DNA of 28,076 nt from positions 15,793 through 43,868 of the forward strand of contig JASEIR010000001.1 in assembly GCA_030017355.1 (NCBI GenBank), given 5' to 3'. The stretch is from Actinomycetota bacterium (GTDB lineage Bacteria > Actinomycetota > Aquicultoria > Aquicultorales > Aquicultoraceae). Below the pieces are notes generated by a model that did no database searches, had not been told where the DNA came from, and was given only the letters and a program-made list of their open reading frames with translations. Both the position numbers and the translations under genes were made by a program. Shown one piece after another: positions 14,634 to 22,483 of the stretch; within the stretch, counting starts at the first letter, position 1; each line of letters starts with the position of its first letter.

Positions 14634-16397
14634 ATGAGCGTATTATCCATTAGAAAAGGGCACTGCACTGAATGTTATGCATGCGTGCGGGTGTGTCCGG
14701 TAAAAGCAATAAAGACCGTTAGTGGGCAAGTAGAGATAATAGATGAGCGCTGTATATATTGCGGGCGCTGCGTCTTGGCCTGCTCTAGAGAATCCATAGA
14801 GCTTGGAAAGGACCTAGAAAAGGCTTTTACATTTCTCTCCACAGGCAAAAGAACTATAGCTATTTTAGCCCCTGAATATCTTGCGTCATTTTACCCAATG
14901 TCAAGAGAACAGCTAGCATTTTTAATTGATCAGGCTGGCTTTTCTGGTTTTGAGGACACAATTCTTGGGGAGGAAATGGTTGCCAGACAATACTTGCAGT
15001 ACTTTGATTCCAACAATGACTTTCCAGTTATAAGGTCGACATGCCCAGCAGCAACAATGTGGATCGAAAAATATTATCCCGACTTAAACGTCTACATGGC
15101 TTCAATTATAAGCCCCATGGTCGCACAGGCAAAAATCACTAAGGGTCTTTATGGTGATGATATTGAGGTAGTTTATGTTACCCCTTGCATAGCAGCAAAG
15201 TACGAGGCCAAAACATACGACTCAATAAGCGCAGTCCTTACATTTAAAGAATTTAAACATCTGCTCATTATGCGCATTATTGGATTGAGGAGCGACTTTA
15301 CAATAGAGAAGGTAGCAAGGCCTGAAATCAGACGAGATTATTCAGTTGCTGGCGGATTTCCGCGGCCGATTATTGCCCAGCACAATATGCTTGACTCGAG
15401 TCTTTTAGTCATCCGTGGCGTTGATAACCTGGATTGGCTAGTAGATGCGATCTCTACTGGCACGCTTAAAGCCAAATTTGTTGACCTTCTTGCTTGCGAT
15501 GGTTGTATCGATGGGCCTGGCATGGACACCGAATTATCTATTCACCAGCGCAAGCATATTGTTTCTGAGGGATGCAAGAATCGGCTTGCAAAAGCATCTG
15601 AGCAGCTAACATTTGACCAAGTAGCCCCATACTTACCCAAAATCGAGATGTCCAGAGTTTTTTCAAATAAGAAGGTTAATCTGCCAATGCCAAGCGAGTC
15701 AGCATTGCGTGAAATACTTATTGAAGGAGAAAAATTTGGCCCGGCCGATGAGCTTAACTGTGGTTCATGCGGTTATCGAACATGCAGAGAACAGGCAATT
15801 GCTATCTATCAGGGAATTGCGGATTGGGGTGCATGTTTTCCGTTCCAGAAAAAGGTTTACGATCGCATGATAGCTCAACTTAGGGAAACAGCAGTAACCG
15901 ATGGTCTAACCGGGCTTGCTAACCATAAAAGCTTTAACGAACGCCTTGCTATTGAATTTAACAGGGCCAAGCGATATGGTTCTGAGCTATCACTTATGAT
16001 GATTGACGCCGACCGTTTTAAAGAAATCAACGACTCGTATGGACATATAACAGGCGATGCTGTACTAAAAGCACTTGCTGCAATCCTTAAAGGAAATATC
16101 CGCCAGTCAGACCTTGCTGCAAGATATGGTGGTGACGAATTTGCGCTGATTTTGCCAGAGACAAATGCGGAGCAAGCATTTAAGGTTGGCGAAAAGCTCC
16201 GACGCAAGGTCGAGGCAAGCCCAATACAATTTTCCGATAACACAATACAGCTTACATTAAGCATCGGTGTAAGTTCCTTCTCATCAGAGATGAATGAGCC
16301 GCTAGATTTAATAAAGAAAGCTGATGAGGCACTTTATATGGCAAAGGAAGCTGGCCGAAATAGAACGGCTGCATCCACAGGCCTTAAAGTTGAGTAG
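14634..16397 (+). CDS. ferredoxin / Fe-hydrogenase-like / Fe-S / GGDEF sensor (diguanylate cyclase)
   Basis: This 587-residue fusion has, in order: two [4Fe-4S] ferredoxin motifs (C11, C14, C17, C21; C40, C43, C46, C50); an [FeFe]-hydrogenase large-subunit-like domain (about 70-335); a four-cysteine Fe-S module of the CGSCGY type (C376, C379, C384, C401); and a GGDEF domain (about 418-580). The cyclase motif is intact (GGDEF, 499-503), with a product-inhibition site RQSD at 490-493. In the hydrogenase part, the P1-like motif is RSTCPAA, so the proton-relay Cys of true hydrogenases is Thr136. The third motif is ACDGC (C288, C291), not the catalytic CxxxC. It is therefore probably a sensor of redox state, H2 or CO, not an enzyme. 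It resembles the HsfB-like sensory hydrogenases; the GGDEF output is the notable feature. Confidence 0.9.
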   Translation: MSVLSIRKGHCTECYACVRVCPVKAIKTVSGQVEIIDERCIYCGRCVLACSRESIELGKDLEKAFTFLSTGKRTIAILAPEYLASFYPMSREQLAFLIDQAGFSGFEDTILGEEMVARQYLQYFDSNNDFPVIRSTCPAATMWIEKYYPDLNVYMASIISPMVAQAKITKGLYGDDIEVVYVTPCIAAKYEAKTYDSISAVLTFKEFKHLLIMRIIGLRSDFTIEKVARPEIRRDYSVAGGFPRPIIAQHNMLDSSLLVIRGVDNLDWLVDAISTGTLKAKFVDLLACDGCIDGPGMDTELSIHQRKHIVSEGCKNRLAKASEQLTFDQVAPYLPKIEMSRVFSNKKVNLPMPSESALREILIEGEKFGPADELNCGSCGYRTCREQAIAIYQGIADWGACFPFQKKVYDRMIAQLRETAVTDGLTGLANHKSFNERLAIEFNRAKRYGSELSLMMIDADRFKEINDSYGHITGDAVLKALAAILKGNIRQSDLAARYGGDEFALILPETNAEQAFKVGEKLRRKVEASPIQFSDNTIQLTLSIGVSSFSSEMNEPLDLIKKADEALYMAKEAGRNRTAASTGLKVE

Positions 16398-16493
16398 TAT
16401 TGGTTGATTTGTGACTTGCTTGAAATCCCCTTGTTTATTTTTAGCTTCATACTCCATCTCTTTGGGAAGTATTCTATCATTAGATTATGACGT

Positions 16494-16522
16494 ATTGGTT
16501 AAATTGGCTAAGATTGGCTGGA
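16494..16522. repeat. three tandem 9-10-bp units before the Nudix gene
   Basis: ATTGGTTAA, ATTGGCTAAG and ATTGGCTGGA follow each other. The last unit runs into the GGAGG ribosome site at 16520-16524. GTATTGGTT also occurs at 16397-16405 just after the preceding gene. Confidence 0.5.
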
Positions 16523-16529
16523 GGAACAC

Positions 16530-16964
16530 ATGAAGATTGCAACTGTTGTTTCCGCTGGCGGGGTGATTTTTAGAATTAGTGGCGATAAAGTCGAGGTTGC
16601 TATAACTGCAAGAGACAGCGGAAAAATTTGGAGCTTGCCAAAGGGGCTTGTTGAAAAAGGGGAAAGCTTGGAAGATGCTGCCCTTCGTGAAGTTAGTGAG
16701 GAGACTGGCTTAACTGGCAAGCTTATGCGTAAGATAGATACAATCGATTACTGGTTCTACTGGCGCCCGAAAGAGGTGCGCTTTCACAAATTTGTCCATT
16801 TTTTTCTTTTGGAACATATCGGCGGTGATATAGCAAAACACGATTGGGAGGTTGATGAGGTGCGTTGGTTCCCAATTGATGACGCAGTTGAAAAGCTTAC
16901 CTATAAAAGTGAGCGAGAAGTTTTAGAGAAGGCTAAAAAATTAATAGTTGAGCTGACTAGATGA
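16530..16964 (+). CDS. Nudix hydrolase, Ap4A/NpnN-type
   Basis: Nudix enzymes split nucleoside diphosphate linked compounds. The 144-residue protein has an intact Nudix box beginning at G39 (GLVEKGESLEDAALREVSEE, then TG), with the REVSEETG core that binds Mg2+. WSLPKG before the box is typical of diadenosine polyphosphate hydrolases, which can also remove Np4-type RNA caps. Mutational or substrate specificity cannot be read further. The start has GGAGG at 16520-16524. The stop codon TGA overlaps the ATG of the next gene (ATGA), so the two are translationally coupled. Confidence 0.92.
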   Translation: MKIATVVSAGGVIFRISGDKVEVAITARDSGKIWSLPKGLVEKGESLEDAALREVSEETGLTGKLMRKIDTIDYWFYWRPKEVRFHKFVHFFLLEHIGGDIAKHDWEVDEVRWFPIDDAVEKLTYKSEREVLEKAKKLIVELTR

Positions 16965-17848
16965 AGAACCAGATAAGCATCGGTGACATACCGCAAATTC
17001 TTCTTAAGAAACAGCCAACCCTTGTCTTTATTCTAGGCGGTACTGATACCGGAAAGACCACTCTTTCCAAAGCCCTTGCTCGCACATATCTTAATCACGG
17101 TTTAAGAGTCGGCCTCGTTGATGCTGATCTTGGGCAATCGACAATAGGTCCACCAACCACTATCGGTATGATGATTGCCAAAGATCATTTACCGGCTTCT
17201 TTTCACGCCCAATCGCTTTACTTTGTAGGCAACAACAATCCGGTCGGGCAATTAACCCGCGTTGCAGTTGGGAGCAAGCTTATGGTTGATGCGGCTTTCA
17301 AAGCAGGCGCCGATACGGTGATTTTTGACAGCAGTGGCTTAATCCAACCACCATATGGATTGATTTTAAAAAGCAGCAAGCTGGAGCTTCTTAAACCCCA
17401 AATCGTCATAGCAATTGAGAGAACAAACGAACTTAAGCCGATATTATCCTGGCTTGCTGGATGTTGGAGCTTGGAAGTTTTGCACGTACGGCCTGCCAAG
17501 GAGGTAAGAAGAAAATCATCCCTGGAAAGAAAGGAATATCGGCAAAGCCAGTACAAAAGGTATTTTCAAAATGCTAGTCTTAAGACGTTTAGTCTAAGTG
17601 AGTTAGTCCTTTATCCACCTGATTTCTTGGATGGCAGAATGGATCCAGTTGGGCTTCTTGTTGGGCTACAAGATGCTGCTTGGAATACAATTGCCATTGG
17701 GATTATTGAATCGGTTAGCAATAAGCTTATCAGTATTTACACACCCTTTCCATCGCAAGCCAAAATATGCGGTCTTCTAGCTGGCTATATAAAGCTCTTG
17801 CCATCAGGTATTGAGCTTGGGCGAATCAGAGCCCGCCAGTTGTTTTAA
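16961..17848 (+). CDS. Clp1/Grc3-like P-loop polynucleotide kinase
   Basis: This 295-residue protein looks like the Clp1/Nol9/Grc3 family of RNA 5'-hydroxyl kinases, common in archaea and eukaryotes and sparse in bacteria. The Walker A loop is GGTDTGKTT (26-34). The second motif is VDADLGQSTIGPPTTIGM (53-70), where D54 and D56 and the GQ are family hallmarks. A lid segment rich in basic residues (about 182-205; RRKSSLERKEYRQSQYKRYF) resembles the arginine lid. The C-terminal third (about 225-295) is the likely beta domain. Coupling to a Nudix gene suggests joint work on nucleic-acid 5' ends. A role as a GTPase-like P-loop protein of another family is possible but less likely. Confidence 0.8.
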   Translation: MKNQISIGDIPQILLKKQPTLVFILGGTDTGKTTLSKALARTYLNHGLRVGLVDADLGQSTIGPPTTIGMMIAKDHLPASFHAQSLYFVGNNNPVGQLTRVAVGSKLMVDAAFKAGADTVIFDSSGLIQPPYGLILKSSKLELLKPQIVIAIERTNELKPILSWLAGCWSLEVLHVRPAKEVRRKSSLERKEYRQSQYKRYFQNASLKTFSLSELVLYPPDFLDGRMDPVGLLVGLQDAAWNTIAIGIIESVSNKLISIYTPFPSQAKICGLLAGYIKLLPSGIELGRIRARQLF

Positions 17849-18024
17849 GCCGCGCTTTTGAAGTCTTTTTATTAAGGTTGCCCATGGATTTTCTCACAGC
17901 CCTTGTTACTTAACCAAGGCTTTGGGAATAAAATGAATGAGAATATCCAAAGGCAAATTCTTGCGCTATAATTAAGAGATTCTAAGCGTGCACTTAAAAA
18001 TTTCATTTGCGCCCAGATTAGGGC

Positions 18025-18053
18025 TTGATTTATAGTTGTTATTGTTTTCTAAA
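18025..18053 (+). promoter_or_regulatory. possible promoter of the LytS/LytTR operon
   Basis: TTGATT (18025-18030), 17 bases, TCTAAA (18048-18053). The start of transcription would be near 18060, with AGGTGG at 18075-18080 before ATG 18089. A second TATAAT at 17967-17972 lacks a good -35. The remaining bases from 17849 hold no gene. Confidence 0.4.
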
Positions 18054-18088
18054 CTTGCAAAGGATATGAAATATAGGTGGTTTCTGCA

Positions 18089-19417
18089 ATGAAAATTAAA
18101 AAGTGGGAAGAAAACCACCTTAATACCTTTTATTATTTTATTGGCAGCCTTATATTTGGCAGCCTGCTTGCGCTTGCTATTATCTATTTGAATGTTTACC
18201 TAGTTGGAATGCAAGCAGGCTCATTTTTCTTCTTCCTTCTTGCAATACCTTCAACCGCAACTGTCTTTGCGGCGCTTACGCTTTTTAGACTTGCAAGCGA
18301 AGCCGAGCATAATAAAGCTAAACAGTCACATCAGATACTTGAAATTGCACGAAAAACACTCCCCTACTTAAGAAAAGGGTTGAATTTTGAATCTGCTGCT
18401 GAAGTTGTCAAGATTATACATGGGGAGATGGATGCGATTGCTGTTTCTATAACTGATAGAAGCACAATCTTAGCGTTCAGGGGTGTTGGTGAGGATCATC
18501 ATCTGGCTGGAAAGCCTATTCTTACAAGGGCAACCAAAGAGGCAATTAACTCAAGCTCAACCAGGATTCTTGGGTCTAAAGCTGAAATAGGATGCCCAAT
18601 GGTAAACTGTCGTCTTAAGGCAGCAATAGTCGTTCCCCTTGAAAAAATGGGCAAAGCAGCAGGGACACTAAAATTCTATTATGATAACCCAAACAAGCTT
18701 ACAGAAAGTCGAGTGGCTGTTGCGGAAGGGCTGGCCCAACTTTTAAGTACGCAAATCGAACTTTCTGAACTTGATCGCCAAAAAGAGCTTGCTTACCATG
18801 CGGAACTCAGGGCCCTTCAAGCCCAAATAAATCCACACTTTCTGTTTAATACTCTAAACACTATAACCGCATTTATAAGAACAGATCCACAAAAGGCTAG
18901 AAAGCTCCTCATTCAATTTTCAGATTTTTTCAGGAAATCGCTTGAGTGGAAGGAAGGTTTTATAACACTTGCTCAGGAATTGGACTATATATCGAACTAT
19001 TTGGTTCTCGAGAAAGCTAGATTTGGCGATCGATTAGATATTGAATTTGATATTGATAACGATGCTCAAGCCTGCATCCTGCCTGCCCTTACTATTCAGC
19101 CAATAGTTGAAAATGCTGTAAAGCATGGCTTCTGCGAAGAGCGAAATCTTGAGATTAAAATTATCGCAAGATTGTATGAGGGTGACATGCATATAACAGT
19201 TGAAGATAATGGCTGCGGAATTTCAGACGAAGAACTAGACCAGGTGTTAAAATTTGGTTATGGTAAAGGCAGCGGCATTGGTTTAAGCAACGTAAATGAG
19301 AGGCTTATGAGCCTTTACGGGGAAGAATATAACGTGAAGATTGAAAGCACTGTAGGCGTTGGCACTCGGGTTCATTTAAAGATTCCGATCTCGAGGAGCA
19401 AGAAAGATGAAGCTTAA
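18089..19417 (+). CDS. LytS-type sensor histidine kinase
   Basis: This 442-residue kinase is of the LytS/HPK8 type. Two membrane segments (about 15-40 and 43-66) are followed by a GAF domain (about 80-225) and a His_kinase domain with NPHFLFNTLN, the phosphorylated histidine being H250. The ATPase has PIVENAVKHG, VEDNGCGIS and GSGIGLSNVNERL. It lacks the large multi-membrane 5TM region of Bacillus LytS, so the input is probably the GAF domain. That domain carries CPMVNC, a C-x4-C pair conserved in position in LytS-like GAF domains. A GTG at 18077 is in frame, but AGGTGG at 18075-18080 favours ATG 18089. The end overlaps the next gene by 11 bases. Confidence 0.93.
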   Translation: MKIKKWEENHLNTFYYFIGSLIFGSLLALAIIYLNVYLVGMQAGSFFFFLLAIPSTATVFAALTLFRLASEAEHNKAKQSHQILEIARKTLPYLRKGLNFESAAEVVKIIHGEMDAIAVSITDRSTILAFRGVGEDHHLAGKPILTRATKEAINSSSTRILGSKAEIGCPMVNCRLKAAIVVPLEKMGKAAGTLKFYYDNPNKLTESRVAVAEGLAQLLSTQIELSELDRQKELAYHAELRALQAQINPHFLFNTLNTITAFIRTDPQKARKLLIQFSDFFRKSLEWKEGFITLAQELDYISNYLVLEKARFGDRLDIEFDIDNDAQACILPALTIQPIVENAVKHGFCEERNLEIKIIARLYEGDMHITVEDNGCGISDEELDQVLKFGYGKGSGIGLSNVNERLMSLYGEEYNVKIESTVGVGTRVHLKIPISRSKKDEA

Positions 19418-20159
19418 AACATTAATAGTTGATGACGAGGCCCCAGCAAGGTCTGAACTTAGGTATTTACTGGAGAAGGTAGCAAACGTGCAAGTTGTTG
19501 GTGAGGCCACCAATGCAAGTGAAGCACTAGAGCTTATCAAGGCCTTGAATTATGACCTGGTTTTTATTGACATAAAAATGCCTGGCTTAAGCGGGCTTGA
19601 AGTTGTCGAGCTTATAAAGCAGTTGCCGCATGCACCAGCGATTGTATTTGTCACAGCATATAGCGAGCATGCTGTAAAAGCTTTTGAACTTGAGGCTGTC
19701 GATTACCTGGTCAAGCCCATTGACGAGGATAGATTGCTCCAGGCAATTGCTAAGGTAGAAAGAAGAAAAGGCATGCAGCATATTGCTACTCAGCCTGAGC
19801 CTGTAACAGAGAGGTCGCTAATTGATATTGACAGGATACCAGTTGAGAGCAGAGGGAAGACCTTGTTGCTGCCCATAAAAGACATTGTTTTTATCTCAAG
19901 CCGAAACGATATTGTTTTTGTACACACAGCAGATAATACCTACATTACTAGGTTCACCCTAAAGACACTCGAGGACAGGCTACGTAACAAATCATTCTTG
20001 AGAGTTCATCGAGGATATATTGTAAACCTGCGCCACGTAGTTGAAATCGTGCCTATGTACGGAAGAAGTTATGTGTTGAAAGTAAGGAGCAATCAGCAGA
20101 GTGAAATTCCAGTAAGTCGCAGGAGAGGCCAACAATTGAAAGCTATTCTTGGTATTTAG
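19407..20159 (+). CDS. LytTR-family response regulator
   Basis: This 250-residue regulator is partner of the preceding kinase. The receiver domain (about 1-120) has D9/D10, the phosphorylated D55 (FIDIKMPG) and the VDYLVKPID loop. The LytTR DNA-binding domain follows (about 145-248; IVFISSRNDIVFVHTADN, FLRVHRGYIVNLRHV). ATG 19407 lies inside the kinase gene, with GAGGAG at 19393-19398. LytTR proteins bind pairs of short direct repeats, and two CCGTTTAC copies occur just downstream (20211-20218 and 20252-20259). The regulon is unknown. Confidence 0.94.
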   Translation: MKLKTLIVDDEAPARSELRYLLEKVANVQVVGEATNASEALELIKALNYDLVFIDIKMPGLSGLEVVELIKQLPHAPAIVFVTAYSEHAVKAFELEAVDYLVKPIDEDRLLQAIAKVERRKGMQHIATQPEPVTERSLIDIDRIPVESRGKTLLLPIKDIVFISSRNDIVFVHTADNTYITRFTLKTLEDRLRNKSFLRVHRGYIVNLRHVVEIVPMYGRSYVLKVRSNQQSEIPVSRRRGQQLKAILGI

Positions 20160-20426
20160 TGGTCCATTTATTGCATTTGGTTAAATAGAAATTATTCTCC
20201 TGCCATAATGCCGTTTACCTTTGTTATTTAACGCTGGCAGCTCTATGACGACCGTTTACGTCTTTTAGATTGCTGCAAATCATCTGATGAGTATAAGCTT
20301 AAAAATTAACACAGCTAGCTTTTAGCGAGGTAAAGTCGATTAACAAAGTGAATAAATGCGCGATCTGTAATTTAAACGATAAGCTGGTGGAACTGTTAAA
20401 GAATAGTTTATAGTACTTACCAAACA

Positions 20427-20456
20427 TTGCTATAATCATGGTTTAGGGGTTATAAT
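20427..20456 (+). promoter_or_regulatory. likely promoter of the fhs operon
   Basis: TTGCTA (20427-20432) is separated by 18 bases from a perfect TATAAT (20451-20456). The predicted start of transcription is near 20463, giving a leader of about 100 bases. Another perfect TATAAT at 20431-20436 has a poor -35. Confidence 0.5.
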
Positions 20457-20470
20457 ATTTCGACTATTAT

Positions 20471-20520
20471 GCTAAAAAATTAGCTTTTTAAAACCTTCAG
20501 TCAGCTGGCTGAAGGGTTTT
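20471..20520 (+). terminator. two hairpins in the fhs leader, possible attenuator
   Basis: The first is GCTAA-AAAA-TTAGC (20471-20484) followed by TTTTT. The second has a 13-pair stem (20490-20502 with 20507-20520) around an AGCT loop, with one G bulge and one GU pair, and its 3' arm ends GGGTTTT followed by AGTCTT. It ends 33 bases before the fhs ribosome site. It could be a terminator in the leader or for transcription entering from upstream. Confidence 0.5.
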
Positions 20521-20563
20521 AGTCTTAAAAGCAAAAGGGTGCTTAAGATAATAAGGAGGTCTC

Positions 20564-22357
20564 ATGGCAACAGTGAAAGAGAAGACATACAATCCTCGAT
20601 CTATGGATCCTACTAAGTTCAAGGATTGGCAAATTGCTGAGGAGGCTGAAAAGTACCTCCCTACTCCTGAAGAATGGATTGAAAAATTAGGACTTGAAAA
20701 GGATGAGATGATCCCGCATGGCAAAACTCCAAAGCTTGATTTTCTTAAAATTATGGATCGTCTTAAAGATAAACCCGATGGCAAATACATTGAAGTTACC
20801 GCAATTACACCAACTCCTCTAGGAGAGGGGAAGACGACGGTTTCCATGGGCCTTGTCCAGGGCTTTGGCTATCTAGGTAAGAGTGTGGGCGGTGCACTAA
20901 GGCAGCCTTCAGGTGGCCCAACGATGAATATTAAAGGTACTGCTGCTGGCGGTGGAAACGCACTTCTTATTCCAATGACTGAGTTCTCGCTTGGATTAAC
21001 AGGCGACATTAATGATATTATGAACGCTCATAATTTGGCCATGGTTGCTTTAACCTCGAGAATGCAGCATGAGGCAAATTATACAGACGAAGAGCTTGCC
21101 AAGCGAGGCTTAAAGCGTCTTGATATCGACCCCAAGAATGTTGAGATGGGATGGATAATTGATTTCTGCGCTCAGGCTCTTCGCAAAATCGTTATTGGTC
21201 TTGGCGGGAAAAAAGATGGCTATCCAATGGAATCAAAGTTTGGTATTGCTGTTAGTTCTGAGCTAATGGCGATCCTTGCTGTTTCTCGTGATCTGGCCGA
21301 TTTAAGAGAGCGTATCGGCAATATTACAGTTGCTTACGACCGAAGAGGAAATCCGATAACAACTTCTGACCTTGAAGTTGCTGGCGCTATGACCGCATGG
21401 ATGCGCAATACTATTAACCCAACCCTTTGCTATTCAGTAGAGGGTCAGCCAGTTCTAATCCACGCAGGTCCATTTGCCAATATCGCTATCGGCCAGAACT
21501 CGATTATCTCCGACCGTTTGGCTCTGAAATTATTTGATTACACCATTACCGAGTCTGGTTTTGCAGCAGACATCGGATTTGAAAAATTCTGGAATGTAAA
21601 ATGCCGCTTGAGCGGTAATATTCCAAACGTATCTGTTATTGTCGCCACCATTAGGGCACTTAAGATGCACGGAGGTGGGCCAACTGTTTCTCCTGGCCGT
21701 CCGTTGCCAGAGGAATATACAAAAGAGAACCTTGAGCTTGTAGAGAAAGGCTGCGAAAACCTTAGGCACATGATAAACATTGTCAAAAAATCTGGCATTG
21801 TTCCAGTTGTTGCGATAAATGCTTTCTATACCGACACTAAAGCGGAGCATGATCTGGTTAAGAAAATCTGTGAAGAGATGGGGGTTCGCTCTGCTGTATC
21901 CAATCATTGGATGTATGGTGGCGAAGGTGCAGCTGAGCTGGCAGAGGTAGTCATGGAGGCAGCCAATGAACCATCAAACTATAAACCTCTTTATCCGCTT
22001 GAGATGCCGCTTCGCCAGCGCGTTGAAATGATCGCCAAAGAGGTTTATGGTGCTGATGGGGTGGCTTGGTCGCCAGTAGCCGAGGCCAAGGCAAAGAGGT
22101 TTGAATCCGACCCCAAGTTTGCGGACTTTCAGACAATGATGGTAAAGACCCATTTGAGTCTGTCGCATGATCCTACTCTTAAGGGTGTGCCTAAAGGGTG
22201 GACTCTTCCAATCCGGGATGTTCTGGTATATAGCGGTGCTAAGTTCCTCTGCCCGGTAGCAGGAGATATTAGCTTAATGCCAGGCACAGCATCAGATCCG
22301 GCCTATAGAAGAGTCGATGTTGATGTTCGCACGGGTAAGGTAACTGGATTGTTCTAA
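20564..22357 (+). CDS. fhs: formate-tetrahydrofolate ligase
   Basis: Fhs joins formate to tetrahydrofolate with ATP, the second step of the methyl branch of the Wood-Ljungdahl pathway. It has 597 residues, slightly longer than the roughly 556-560 of typical acetogen enzymes because of an N-terminal extension. The ATP loop is PTPLGEGKTT (about 83-92) and is followed by the conserved RQPSGGPTMNIKGTAAGGG. The start ATG has AAGGAGG at 20553-20559. It is the first gene of the carbon-fixation block; a 126-base gap with a GCGGG/CCCGC stem (22400-22423) separates it from the next gene. Confidence 0.97.
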   Translation: MATVKEKTYNPRSMDPTKFKDWQIAEEAEKYLPTPEEWIEKLGLEKDEMIPHGKTPKLDFLKIMDRLKDKPDGKYIEVTAITPTPLGEGKTTVSMGLVQGFGYLGKSVGGALRQPSGGPTMNIKGTAAGGGNALLIPMTEFSLGLTGDINDIMNAHNLAMVALTSRMQHEANYTDEELAKRGLKRLDIDPKNVEMGWIIDFCAQALRKIVIGLGGKKDGYPMESKFGIAVSSELMAILAVSRDLADLRERIGNITVAYDRRGNPITTSDLEVAGAMTAWMRNTINPTLCYSVEGQPVLIHAGPFANIAIGQNSIISDRLALKLFDYTITESGFAADIGFEKFWNVKCRLSGNIPNVSVIVATIRALKMHGGGPTVSPGRPLPEEYTKENLELVEKGCENLRHMINIVKKSGIVPVVAINAFYTDTKAEHDLVKKICEEMGVRSAVSNHWMYGGEGAAELAEVVMEAANEPSNYKPLYPLEMPLRQRVEMIAKEVYGADGVAWSPVAEAKAKRFESDPKFADFQTMMVKTHLSLSHDPTLKGVPKGWTLPIRDVLVYSGAKFLCPVAGDISLMPGTASDPAYRRVDVDVRTGKVTGLF

Positions 22358-22483
22358 GTAGTTGCCGATTTATTGGACCAAAAGATCTTAAATAATCCAG
22401 CGGGTCCGGGATGAGAAGCCCGCAATAGGAAAACTAACATAGAGATTTTTTTCACATGATGCTAGGAAGTTGGAAAGTTAAGG

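Larger units (their letters stand above)
20160..20563 (+). promoter_or_regulatory. 404-base gap: fhs promoter and leader region
   Basis: There is no gene in this stretch. The first half is AT-rich and holds two CCGTTTAC copies (20211 and 20252) and a small GACG/CGTC stem followed by TTTT (20248-20263), a weak terminator for the LytTR operon at most. The second half holds the promoter and hairpins listed separately. I looked for known folate- or ZTP-binding riboswitch cores and did not see their conserved motifs. Confidence 0.5.

Noticed and set aside
14634..16397. Annotating this protein as a catalytic [FeFe] hydrogenase
   Set aside because: The proton-relay Cys is Thr, the third cluster motif is CxxC, and the C-terminus is a GGDEF domain, all pointing to a sensor.
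20160..20426. THF or ZTP (pfl) riboswitch upstream of fhs
   Set aside because: These riboswitches do occur upstream of fhs in other bacteria, but I do not see their conserved GGGC or CCGCC-type cores here. A covariance-model scan would settle it.
21530..21907. Open frames on the minus strand inside fhs
   Set aside because: Shadows of the conserved fhs frame; they show no domain of their own.
22400..22423. GCGGG/CCCGC stem before the corrinoid-activation gene as a riboswitch
   Set aside because: The stem is only 5-6 pairs with a 14-base loop, competes with an internal pairing, has no T run and matches no riboswitch core I know.
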